Shown: positions 9,255 to 17,500 of the stretch, in pieces
Layout: every line of letters begins with the position of its first letter
Numbering within the stretch: the stretch's first letter is position 1
Source of the DNA: Halisarca cf. caerulea
Lineage: Eukaryota > Porifera > Demospongiae > Chondrillida > Halisarcidae
NCBI GenBank assembly: GCA_963170055.1
Contig: CAUJGJ010000313.1
Location: 6,272,479 to 6,289,978, forward strand
Reading direction: 5' to 3'
DNA length: 17,500 nt
Notes under the pieces: model-generated
Seen by the model: only the letters and a program-made list of their open reading frames with translations
Database searches by the model: none
What the model was told of the DNA's origin: nothing
Translations under genes and position numbers: made by a program

Positions 9255-9460
9255 CATAAGAGTGTTATTACATTGCAGACTGGACAGATTAGGGTACATA
9301 TTAAGTACGTAGATTAAATGAGTGTTGATCAAATCATACATTACAACATGGTACTTGCACTATCATGTACACCTATGTACGCACGTATGCACATACAGTA
9401 CACATGTACGTAAGTACATGTTGTACATGTATATATGTACAAACACATGCATTCAAACAT

Positions 9461-9461
<1 letters not shown>

Positions 9462-9533
<72 letters not shown>

Positions 9534-9618
9534 CACACACACTCACACACACATACACACACACACACACACACACTCATACACACACACTCATACACAT
9601 GCACACACACACGTACGT

Positions 9619-9687
<69 letters not shown>

Positions 9688-9688
9688 C

Positions 9689-9727
<39 letters not shown>
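9462..9727. repeat. Long compound CA microsatellite
   Basis: About 265 nt of (CA)n, starting with a pure run of some 68 nt, then interrupted by TGTA, CTCA, CATA, GTACGTAC and CGCA steps. It is flanked on the left by mixed GTAC/ATGTAC words. The overlapping His/Thr and Cys/Val frames are not genes. Confidence 0.97.
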
Positions 9728-9728
<1 letters not shown>

Positions 9729-9859
9729 CCTTAGGATTGGGCAAGATATGGATTTACGCAGTTGGGGATTATTGTTGTCTAGCAAAAATATCATGATTAA
9801 AACGATATAATTGTACTATGCCGGGAAATGATGGTAGAAACTCTTTGACATGCTAGATT

Positions 9860-10039
9860 GATGTAGCAATGTTTTATCTTTGGACAGATATAAGGCATGT
9901 CACAGTAGAACAGTAGTCAATCAGTTTTTAGTTTGTGTACCTGAAGACGCCCAAGTGGGCGAAACATTGTACAGTTGTGATTAATTGTTCACAAATTGTG
10001 ACATACGTTACCTGTCCAAAGATAAAACATTGCAACATC
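9860..10039. mobile_element. 180-bp inverted-repeat element with hammerhead-like core at its apex
   Basis: The arms 9860-9904 and 9995-10039 are inverted copies about 45 nt long. The outer part GCAATGTTTTATCTTTGGAC is identical in both (20 of 20). Further in, ATGTCACA/GCATGTCACA stays alignable with a few changes. Between them lies the sequence CTGAAGA (9941-9947), then GCCC-AAGT-GGGC (9949-9960), then GAAAC (9961-9965), bracketed by TGTAC (9936-9940) and GTACA (9969-9973). No protein is encoded. The arms look like a TIR miniature element, but no TA duplication is clear at the ends. The ribozyme-like part is treated in the findings. Confidence 0.8.
9936..9973 (+). ncRNA. Candidate hammerhead-ribozyme-like core
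   Basis: CUGAAGA fits the conserved CUGANGA box, GAAA follows a 4-bp stem (GCCC/GGGC, loop AAGU), and TGTAC/GTACA could form the closing stem I. The ACATT between GAA and the closing strand could be a minimal stem III plus a UH cleavage dinucleotide (UU). Against it: one unpaired C at 9948 between the first box and stem II, and a very short stem III. Activity cannot be judged by eye. Confidence 0.3.
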
Positions 10040-10632
10040 ACCAGGAAACTTCACAAGAAGACCGAACAGTATATTTTGACTGGGTGACTGGTGTAAAATA
10101 TCATAATACATATACCAAACACCTGAATACAAGTACAGGAAGTACGTACACAATATGTACATACTACTGTCTGTGTTTTGACGTGCACAACAAATACAGT
10201 CATCCCATAGTCAGATTGATGTACGTACTATTGGTTCAAGTCCTGAAGCTACAGAACATACGTACGTAGTACACACTGTGTACGTATGTACAGTAAATCA
10301 TATGCTAATTGATAATGCTACCGTAGAGTACAGACTGTGACATACGTAGTAGCATATACTTACGTATGTACGTACATGTACATACATTCATGCATTCTGC
10401 AAAGTAGGAATTTGTCTATTGAAATGGACTAAGAGAAATTAGGGACAGTTGAGTGGTGTCAGGAATAGGTAATGCCAGTCAGCAGCTGGAACTGATTTGG
10501 TTCAATTGTACAACACTTCCACAAATCTCCCACAATATCTGGTACATAAATTGAAATGAGAACATTCAGGGATGCCTTAGGTCAGAGCGTTGTGTTAGGA
10601 AAGGAATACCTAGGATAGATTCGTGGCTGTAT

Positions 10633-10654
10633 GGGGGGGGGGGGGGGGGGGGGG
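10633..10654. repeat. Poly(G)22 tract
   Basis: Twenty-two consecutive G residues. The homologous site reads GTATGGGGGTGGGTAG in block A and GAACGGGGCTAG in block B. The tract can in principle form a G-quadruplex on the plus strand. Its true length may be uncertain, since such runs are prone to sequencing error. Confidence 0.95.
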
Positions 10655-10973
10655 AGGATGGGCTAGTGGCAAATGTAGAAAAACAAACTTCTCTTGCAGT
10701 GTTATTGTCAAAACAACATCCCAAGCAGCACAACCTTAACAGTGTGATGTGTATATGGTCACAACCACATACATACCCTTCTTCCCCAACATAATATATA
10801 CTCCACACATACATAATATTATGTACATGTATTTCATATATATCAATATCTACTCAACCATACTCTACGTACATAGTCTACATACATACGTAGTAACAAA
10901 GCTTTGTTGACAGTGACAGACTGCACTGTAACTCTATAAAGTATACAAGCTACTAGTAAACATGGTTACACCT

Positions 10974-11015
10974 CTACAAATACGCACGTACACACAAGCT
11001 TGTGCGTATTTGTAG
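10974..11015. repeat. 14-bp perfect hairpin in block C
   Basis: CTACAAATACGCAC (10974-10987) pairs exactly with GTGCGTATTTGTAG (11002-11015) across a 14-nt loop that contains AAGCTT. Block B keeps only the right-hand ACTTGTAGACA part. Confidence 0.9.
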
Positions 11016-11305
11016 ACATATGTAAGCACACATCATTCATGTACGTGCAAGATGCATACATATGTAGGTAGTGTCCACCGTACACTTGTGCCCATTAGGG
11101 AAATCTATTAGATATAAATTTAATCCATTACCCATTAGTTAGGGTATCACTGATCTAGAAAATGGACAAATCAGTGTGAAAATGAGCCAGCTCAACTTTA
11201 AAGAGAAACTCATGTGTACAGATATGGCAGCGCGCCCAACATCTACCCCCCTCCCCCCACACACACTGGGGCAATATCACTGGAAAACAGTGCACCCGGG
11301 GGTCT

Positions 11306-12861
11306 TAAATTCCTATGTATTGTAAGTACTGTACTTCTAAACAGTGTTCCTGACTGTGTTAGGGAGCATAAGACATGGTTTGAGGACTGACACATCTTTA
11401 CATGAAATGAGCATGACAGTGCGCTTGGCGGCTGTGAGCCCAACCAACCACACACACCACTACACATCCGGAAGCATCGAAGTACATGTATGTACGCAAC
11501 ACACTACAATGTTCACAATACTACGTAATTCTTCCCAAGTTTTCTTGTTCTATTTTACGCACGTACGTACATATGATAAGAGCTTGACCCAATACATTTG
11601 TGGAAATGGTAAAGAACACTACGGGATGCAAAATTTACCATCATACTGGATTGACAATACCTTTACCTTTCTCCAGTGTCCCCAGACCACCACAAACTTC
11701 AGACAATAGCAAAAAGCTCGTTCACCTTGTCCACTATTCACAACACTGGATTTCATACTACTTCTTACTGATTATATTCCCCATTGGATTTGCATCCTTG
11801 TAGCTTCAGTCTTTGAACAAGGCACCACTTCCCCTACAGCCATACATACGCACACAGGTGCCTAGACAAATTCCCCACACTGGGTAGTATCCAATCATAG
11901 ACACTCTATACTACGTAATGGTTTCCCCTATCACACAGACATCTTGATGAGCCACAAACAAGACAGTGTGAGGCAATTACAAGGTCAGTGAAGTCATTTG
12001 AAGGGAAGCAAATGTAAGTCTATATCATTAAATGGTGCACCTCATTCGACTGGACACAGGTAGTGAACAGCTGTGTATGCATGTCCACGTTTCAGCAAGA
12101 GGGGAGAGGAGGGGACGAAAAGGGGGGATTTACCATCCTCTCCCTTGTGAAGGTCAACAGTACAGCATAACATGAAACACAGCAGTATACAGTGAAATCT
12201 CTCTAAACTGAACGTGTTTTCAAGTCCTGCTCTCTATACTTACTGTACATACAGAATTAACCTCTCCAATCCGCACCAATTAAAATTTACATTTTAATAA
12301 GAATTCAGCCTCACACTGGTAAAAGCACGTACAATAACCATAAAAAGAAACTGTTACAACAATTCTGTCATTGTACCTAATTTTTCGTTGTGACCCTAAT
12401 TTGTTACCGTAGTTCTCAACATTTTGTCATGCTTCCAGTTTTAACCATGCATTGTATACGTGTCTCTCGTCCTGAAATTACTCTGCTCAATATACAGTAT
12501 AGTATGCATTAACTATTGTACACCTCTGGACTTTTTGCCTACAATGTAAACAGCTACATACATGCAGGTATGTGTATGAACATGATGTACATACACAATC
12601 TACGTTCCTGGAGGATCACCTCCTATTGTTGGGACTACACAGTATCCAAGTGTGGCACAACTGACACTGCTGGTAAATGACAACTGAAGGTACATTCATC
12701 TTCTAAAATGCAATATAAAATGAATTTGAAAATGCACCTTTCATTTTTTGCAACTGGTAAATCTTTTCTCACTGCCAGTTGCACATGTGGGGAAAAAACT
12801 GACGTCACACATGTCACACACAAAAGTGGGAAACTGATTTCATTATCTGTACACCACTGTG
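11306..12861. other. Gene-free stretch with a solitary pogo-like end
   Basis: No gene recognised; the longest open frame (11344-11709, plus) shows no family feature and has no splice or promoter support. At 12190-12214, CAGTGAAATCTCTCTAAACT and the following GAACG, preceded by TA (12188-12189), closely resemble a pogo/Tigger terminal repeat, but no inverted partner lies nearby. The motif CATAGACACTCTATA occurs at 11896-11910. Confidence 0.45.
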
Positions 12862-12872
12862 GTGTGTGTGTG

Positions 12873-12943
<71 letters not shown>
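12862..12943. repeat. GT microsatellite
   Basis: (GT)n of 82 nt, broken once by TTT near 12887. Flanking frames that run into it are artefacts. Confidence 0.97.
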
Positions 12944-12945
<2 letters not shown>

Positions 12946-14517
12946 CCATCATTCAACTTGCATCATGTGGTTGGCAACCCTGCCCTTGTACTTATAGCAG
13001 GGACACCAGGTTGATTTGGAAGTGATGTAAGGAGTAGCCCAGCAAAAGGGTTCGTGCAGAGAGCCATTTTTGTAGGTTATAAATAGACAGGATACCATAG
13101 GAAAGCACACACCTTGTAGGGGGAATGTCTGTCATGCACTACTTCTATAAACACACCAGTGCACAGTTATGTTGTGACTGGAGTAGGAAGCTGGACCTCA
13201 CCAAAGGAAGGCAGTACACTCACGGGGCACGTTTCAGCAGTAACAACACTGCTGGTGATTTTGTATACAGTCAATTTATATATGTACATTCCATGTGTGT
13301 ATATAGTATGTACATACAATGCAGCAATACAAACACAGCAGGATGTGTGCATCATGTGAGTCTTCCATATGAGAACAATACCTACAGCATATATATATTC
13401 ACTACTCCCACCTGCCACAATACCGCTATATATGTACAAAGACTATTAATATAGAGCATCTACAGTTTTACATACATACAGGTCCCTAATTCAGGCTCAT
13501 AGGCTTAATACTACAGCCATCCAGACCTACAAATCATCGTAAAATCGGTTATGTATGAGATATTAAAAGTATGTGTTTTGTACCACCACAGACACTAAAC
13601 GATTTTTATTTAGCAATTTTCTTGACATGTAGTATTATATGGTATTGGACACTACAATTACTTTGATTCTTATGTACCATATAGGCCATAATGTTCGCGG
13701 GACTTTCTTTTTGCAAATTTCACAATGAGTCTGCATTTGCAAAAAATTCTATCGCAAATATTTGGTTAGATACATAGTCTATTTATTTGTCTAATATATA
13801 GTGGGGAATGGTCCATTTGTGAAAACAATATCGTGAATTTCTTGATTCATGAAAATAAATAAATATGCCCTGTGAAAATTAGTTCTTATACAGTAAACAA
13901 TCTTCTTTGAAAATTCGAATAGCATAATTAAAAAACATACACAGCATAAACTTCCAATCCTGGAGCACACTGGGACAGCTATAGAAACTAAACCATACAT
14001 AGTTTAGAGTGTCTATGCACAAACATAAGACTATTATGTTCATCAATGATTCATACAGGCACAACACCATTGTTTACTGTTGTTGGTCTTCCTGGATGCA
14101 AAACATTGAACTGCTGTCTGTAAGGCTGTTTTGAGGAAAGCCCTTCAATGGAACAAGCAACAATAACAGCCCATTGTATTTTAAATTGATAACTTATTAC
14201 ATGCCAATTCACTGAATTACTGGATACACAATAGAGCCTTCACAATCTGAAACCTGTGGGCAACAAACAAGGTGTCAGGTTATTGACAGGTTATCAGATT
14301 ATCAATAATTGACTTTTATCATAATTGTAAGATGTCCTACACTTTCCACTCAGTAACATAGATTTATTTTATTGTTTTTAATGATATTAATATAATTCAA
14401 AATAATGATATTCACAGGTCAGGGTAAAATCCTCCTAGAGTTCCCCAGACCCTTTCCTGACTCTGTCTCCGAAAATGGTGGAGAAAGATTGGATCAGCTA
14501 TACACCAGAGTACGTAC
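12944..14517. other. Gene-free, AT-rich stretch
   Basis: No exon or RNA gene seen. The part 13670-13900 (GTTCGCGGGAC, GCAAATTTCACAATG, TATCGCAAATATTTGG, ATCGTGAATTTCTTG, TGTGAAAATTAG) looks like decayed copies of a short AAATT-rich repeat, without clear borders. GTTTAGAGTGTCTATG at 14002-14017 is the inverse of a motif found at 11896 and 17279. Confidence 0.35.
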
Positions 14518-14641
14518 ATGCCTCACACCAATCTGGCATTAATTCTCCTCAGTCTGCATGAGCATAGTCTGACCATGTTCTCAACTACATACCTTAGAAC
14601 ATGCTCAGACTGAGGAGAATGCCAGATTAGTGTGAGGTATG
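14518..14641. repeat. Inverted-repeat (MITE-like) element of about 124 bp
   Basis: The left arm runs CATGCCTCACACCAATCTGG then CATTAATTCTCCTCAGTCTG. The right arm, read inverted, gives CATACCTCACACTAATCTGG then CATTCTCCTCAGTCTGAGCA. So about 45 nt pair, with a 3-nt indel and two or three substitutions. The spacer is about 30 nt. Target-site duplication is not clear. Confidence 0.8.
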
Positions 14642-14938
14642 GATTGCCACTCAGCCCCAAACATTGTGTAAAGTGGTGTACAAATTAATTAAAAGGCTGG
14701 TCTGTTCTCTCTGGGGAGAGTGCAGATTTGGCAGTTCAGCAAGTGACAGTGCATAGTTGACAGGTGAAGGATGACCAAGTACATACACAGGGCATGACAT
14801 GCCACTAGAATGCATAGCTGCATAGGCCTAACCATAGACTGTGGCCTAAGGCAGGATGGATGAATCTTGCCTTCTAAGGCACACACAACAGAGACCAACT
14901 GCCACAGAAAAATTGGAGAGCACACAATTTTACAAGTA

Positions 14939-15045
14939 CAGTCAGCCTCATTAACATGGAATTGGTTAACATGAAATATCCTTCAACATGGAATCCTGCA
15001 ACTCAAGTGTAGATCCAAGCATAACATGTGTAGTGCTGTTCACAT
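14939..15045. mobile_element. Possible pogo/Tigger-like transposon end
   Basis: After TA (14937-14938) comes CAGTCAGCCTCATTAACATG, followed by degenerate repeats of the form TTAACATGGAAT / TTAACATGAAAT / TCAACATGGAAT. This layout of a CAGTCAGCC start with internal near-repeats is like Tigger-type termini. No inverted right end was found, so it is a fragment if real. Confidence 0.35.
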
Positions 15046-15092
15046 GAAATACTTTTAAGACACATTGGTTCCACCATAGGTTAGAGTATATA

Positions 15093-15337
15093 AGGTAAAG
15101 TGGGGTAATTTGGAACACCAGGTAATTCGGAACACCAGGTAATTTGGAACGGGTATATACAGTCAGGCCGAAAGCAGTGTCAACCACAAGCTACACCCAT
15201 GCATTATTTCTCGTCTGTATTGTCTCGATGGAGTGGGAGTCTGGCAATAACAAGGATGGCTGGGCAACTTAACCACAACAGAAGTTACAGGCCCTGTTCC
15301 AAATTACCATCGTGTTTCAAATTACTCCCCTTTGCCT
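15093..15337. mobile_element. 245-bp TIR miniature element with repeated motif in its arms
   Basis: The left end AGGTAAAGTGGGGTAATTTG matches the inverted right end AGGCAAAGGGGAGTAATTTG at 17 of 20 positions. TA lies outside each end (15091-15092 and 15338-15339). The left arm holds three tandem copies of GGTAATTTGGAACACCA (or GGTAATTCGG..), from about 15104 to 15150. The right arm holds two inverted copies (GTTCCAAATTACC and GTTTCAAATTACTCC). It is non-coding and mariner-like by TA flanks and end style. Confidence 0.75.
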
Positions 15338-15416
15338 TATGGCTCCACTGTAGCGCCACCACATGTACACAAAGACAGGGAAAGGCCATAGTAGAACGTA
15401 ATGTAGACAGAAAGTG

Positions 15417-15506
15417 GACTACCTCAAACGGATAAGCACCGTAGAATAGCAGAACAAAATAGACTACCTCAAACGGATAAGCACCGTAGGATAGCAGAAC
15501 AAGATC
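15417..15506. repeat. 45-bp tandem duplication
   Basis: Two copies of a 45-bp unit (15417-15461 and 15462-15506) sharing GACTACCTCAAACGGATAAG and CACCGTAG(A/G)ATAGCAGAACAA. The copies are almost identical, so the duplication is recent. Confidence 0.9.
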
Positions 15507-15684
15507 GGGACGACCGTGACCACAAAACACTGAGAATTACGGACAAAGCATACATATTCATAAGGGTTTAACTAAACACTAACCAAGATAATTTAAAACC
15601 TAACCCCCAAACCGCGGGATAGTTTTATTATCTATGGTTAGAGCGCTCAACTTATGAGACTCAAGACGTACAAAAGAGGAAAAC

Positions 15685-15727
15685 ATGGACTTACTTGATC
15701 AAGAAGATAACGCTATTGCGCGTATAG
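15685..15727 (+). CDS. Possible first coding exon (14 codons)
   Basis: AAACATGG is a strong initiation context. The frame MDLLDQEDNAIARI then meets ATAG|GTAGCC, a usable splice donor, leaving phase 1; unspliced it would stop at TGA near 15757. It lies in the most CpG-bearing part of the window, next to a CRE palindrome. No following exon was identified, and the downstream GTAGCCTA also looks like part of a repeat, so this may be coincidence. Confidence 0.2.
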
Positions 15728-15971
15728 GTAGCCTAGTCAATTTCTCGCTCGCCCGGTGACGTCAGTCCCCGAAAAAGGCCGAGCGAGCATCGGGTCGGCA
15801 ACGCCAGACTATAGGTAGCCTATACGTAGATGACTCGCCGAAATTTGAGCCAGAATCAATACTGATTATATAGATTCTTCAGTCATATACTGAAACCATA
15901 TACCCTAAAACCGTCTACCACACTGAGAGGTGGGCCACCATAGGAAAGGGGCTGGCGACGCGAGACTAACA
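15728..15971. repeat. Cluster of related GTCTGGCGTNGCC-like repeat ends
   Basis: Read inverted, 15947-15971 begins TTAGTCTCGCGTCGCCAGCC and 15785-15808 reads TAGTCTGGCGTTGCCGACCC. The forward 15729-15755 reads TAGCCTAGTC..TCTCGCTCGCCC. These look like ends of the same small transposon family in both orientations, perhaps nested. Borders are approximate. Confidence 0.4.
15757..15764. promoter_or_regulatory. CRE-like palindrome TGACGTCA
   Basis: A full consensus CREB/ATF site inside a short CpG-rich stretch. It sits between the inverted pair CTCGCTCG (15744-15751) and CGAGCGAG (15780-15787). An 8-bp match occurs by chance about once in 65 kb per palindrome, so alone it is suggestive only. Confidence 0.3.
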
Positions 15972-17155
15972 TTTCGCGGGGTGCCTCACACGCGAAAATA
16001 ACAAGTAATTCGGGTTTAAACCGTGGATGAAACCCTGCCAAAATGCAGTGAATTTTCTTCAAAATTGCAACGAAGGCAAAAAATACAAAGCTGAAGGATT
16101 AATGTCCTCCATTGCACAATGCCATGCAGGAATCGTTAACCTGGTTTCCTAAGGGACTTTTGGTGCTTTCCATTGAAAGTCCTGCATCACCCGCCCTTGG
16201 CCATGCAGGTTGGGGGTACGAAACTGCCATTCAGCTCAAGCATTAGGTGATGCTCTGAGCTGGTGGAAGGCCATGCAGGGTATGCGGTAAGATCAGGACA
16301 GTTAACTTCCACCTGTGATCAAGGGAATGATGTCACCAAACGAGTCAAGTCCAATCAGTGGGGAAGCCCCAAGTCATATATGATTCAGGGAGAGAAGCCT
16401 CCCCCTACCTAAGGGGTGAGTCACATGCAAGTATATTATCTAAGGTGCCTCTAATATCTTTGGCTGGTGTTGTACGTAGCTATTGTCAAGGTTTGAAGAT
16501 AACATCCCCTACCAGATGCTTTCAGTGCTTTGGAGAATGTGCTGCTAAGAGCATACCACATACCCAAAATGGCCTGATCACATTGATTGCCGATGGAGAT
16601 GAACAGTCCCCCAACCCGGCCAGAAAAATGGCATTGGGAGACCTGCCAGTAGTTCCCTATCTGAGTTGAAAGGTAACACATCAGGGTAGTGCAATAGGGA
16701 GGGCATGCAATGCCCATGCAGAATTAAAGCAAAGCATGCATGCAAATGTAATATAACTTTCCGGATGAGAACCAGGTGCAATTCTCTCTACTTGCACTCA
16801 AACATAATACTATACGACTCATGCTGCAAGATGGTGGGCTGGATCATGCCCACACCTGTACCAGATTTACTACAGGGTGGGTGGGAGGTAGATCGAAGCT
16901 TCCTTGGGTGTTGCCAGCTGCATTAATGGGTTGTTGCTAACAATAATTGGTTTCTAAGGAGGGTTACACAGCCCTTTGCAGCAGTGCATAGATTTGAATG
17001 ATGACTTTGCGAGCTTTGCCTAACACCATTACCTAAACTGTCACCTGGCCCATTGTTGGGACATTACGTCCATTAACTCTATTTACACTAAGAGTTTAAA
17101 CTCCATCATATGAATAGAGTGTTACACTTCCGGAATTCATAATGAAAATAACATA
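15972..17155. other. Unassigned stretch with repeated GCCATGCAGG
   Basis: No gene I can support; open frames at 16358-16669 (plus) and 16451-16717 (minus) overlap each other and show no family feature. GCCATGCAGG recurs at 16121-16130, 16200-16209 and 16270-16279, with CCCATGCAG at about 16713. TGGTTTCCTAAGGG near 16142 is echoed by TGGTTTCTAAGGAGG near 16948. Composition is more even than in the rest of the window, as in the body of an older transposable element or a transcribed non-coding region. Confidence 0.3.
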
Positions 17156-17180
17156 TAGGGGCTGCATGTTGCAGCCCCTA
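17156..17180. repeat. 11-bp perfect hairpin
   Basis: TAGGGGCTGCA (17156-17166) pairs exactly with TGCAGCCCCTA (17170-17180) around a 3-nt loop TGT. It is followed by an A-rich run. Not a bacterial terminator in this context; it may be two transposon ends meeting head to head. Confidence 0.85.
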
Positions 17181-17276
17181 AAAATTATTATGGCTACCTA
17201 CTATGGGTATATGCATAATAAATATACTCTAGCTACATATACACACCTGTAAGGTGTCAGCAGACACATGGGAGAA

Positions 17277-17338
17277 CCATAGACACTCTAAACTATGTTT
17301 GGGTGTCTATGGAAGAACCGTTTATAGAGTGTCTATGG
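17277..17338. repeat. 62-bp inverted-repeat element (CCATAGACACTCTA family)
   Basis: CCATAGACACTCTAAAC (17277-17293) is inverted at GTTTATAGAGTGTCTATGG (17320-17338), with a third, weaker copy GTTTGGGTGTCTATGG at 17297-17312. The same motif appears singly at 11896-11910 and, inverted, at 14002-14017. The final 160 bases after it contain nothing I can call; an ATG at 17468 is open to the window end but too short to judge. Confidence 0.7.
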
Positions 17339-17500
17339 AAGAAAGTACCAGATGACTTGCCAACCTGCAGCTGTGCTCGTTGTTCATTGGTTAACCGCTC
17401 AGATCATGCTCAGATTACAGTATAAACAATCAACCCACACCGGAAGCTGTGTACATTGAACTTCAGAATGAATTCAGGACACTTTGTAAGGAGGTTCTTT

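Larger units (their letters stand above)
10162..11305 (+). repeat. Repeat block C (longest uninterrupted copy)
   Basis: Third homologous block and the best guide to the family's structure. It begins TACTACTGTCTGT, has GGTTCAAGTCC at about 10234, the core shared with A beginning TCTATTGAAATGG (near 10415), a 22-G run at 10633-10654, AATGTAGAAAAACAAAC, GTCAAAACAACATCCCAA, CTAGAAAATGGA and GGCAATATCACTGGAAAA. It ends about where block B stops matching. It contains a 14-bp hairpin (10974-11015) not seen in B. No ORF, terminal inverted repeat, LTR or poly(A) tail is apparent, so the class of repeat is unknown. Confidence 0.85.

Noticed and set aside
9322..9810. Overlapping open frames of His/Thr or Cys/Val repeats across the CA tract
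   Set aside because: They are the six-frame translation of a dinucleotide microsatellite, present in several frames at once, with no non-repeat protein attached.
11344..11709. 121-codon plus-strand frame
   Set aside because: No recognisable motif; it begins at the edge of block C and runs through ACGTAC-rich sequence.
14939..15175. Complete Tigger element between the two TACAGTCAG words at 14937 and about 15157
   Set aside because: The second word is in the same orientation, not inverted, so the two do not form terminal inverted repeats.
16358..16717. Overlapping 103- and 88-codon frames on opposite strands
   Set aside because: No domain, splice or promoter support, and two opposed frames of similar length in the same stretch argue for chance.
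17156..17180. Rho-independent terminator
   Set aside because: The stem is good, but the setting is eukaryotic, with no gene ending at it.

Overview
The window reads as non-coding-rich genomic DNA from an animal, most likely a marine invertebrate and possibly a demosponge. Four things support an animal source. There is a spliced, symmetric phase 1-1 immunoglobulin-domain exon. There is a CR1/L2-type LINE reverse transcriptase. There are several TA-flanked terminal-inverted-repeat (pogo/mariner-like) miniature elements. There are also long (CA)n microsatellites. The sponge guess rests only on the style of the Ig domain and the density of TACGTACGTA/GTACATAC words, so it is weak. Nothing suggests a prokaryotic operon, phage, plasmid or CRISPR locus.

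Layout. 1-600: tail of a host gene on the minus strand, with one complete Ig exon (283-585). 600-2390: no gene, scattered repeat ends. 2391-2577: three 45-bp tandem units followed by an inverted unit, forming a large hairpin. 3394-4335: decayed retroelement coding region on the minus strand that has lost its reverse transcriptase core. 4367-4458: 46-bp tandem duplication. 4582-5047, 5520-6833 and 10162-11305: three homologous blocks (A, B, C) of one roughly 1.1-kb repeat. B carries a 180-bp pogo-like insertion and a (CA)31 tract; C carries a 22-G run. 6836-8490: minus-strand LINE fragment with an intact RT domain, truncated at both ends and abutting block B. 9203-9254: 52-bp near-perfect palindrome. 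9462-9727: long CA microsatellite. 9860-10039: 180-bp inverted-repeat element whose apex carries a hammerhead-ribozyme-like core. 11306-14517: no recognisable gene, one GT microsatellite and a solitary pogo-like end. 14518-15971: a cluster of inverted-repeat elements and a 45-bp duplication, then a CpG-bearing stretch with a CRE palindrome and a possible first coding exon. 15972-17500: unrecognised sequence with short hairpins.

The only convincing host coding sequence is the Ig exon. The other coding matter belongs to mobile elements. The main interest is the repeat landscape. Three paralogous blocks at different stages of decay allow insertions, microsatellite birth and homopolymer expansion to be seen by direct comparison, and the 180-bp hairpin element with a ribozyme-like loop is the best candidate for something undescribed. 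All comparisons here were made by eye without database searches.
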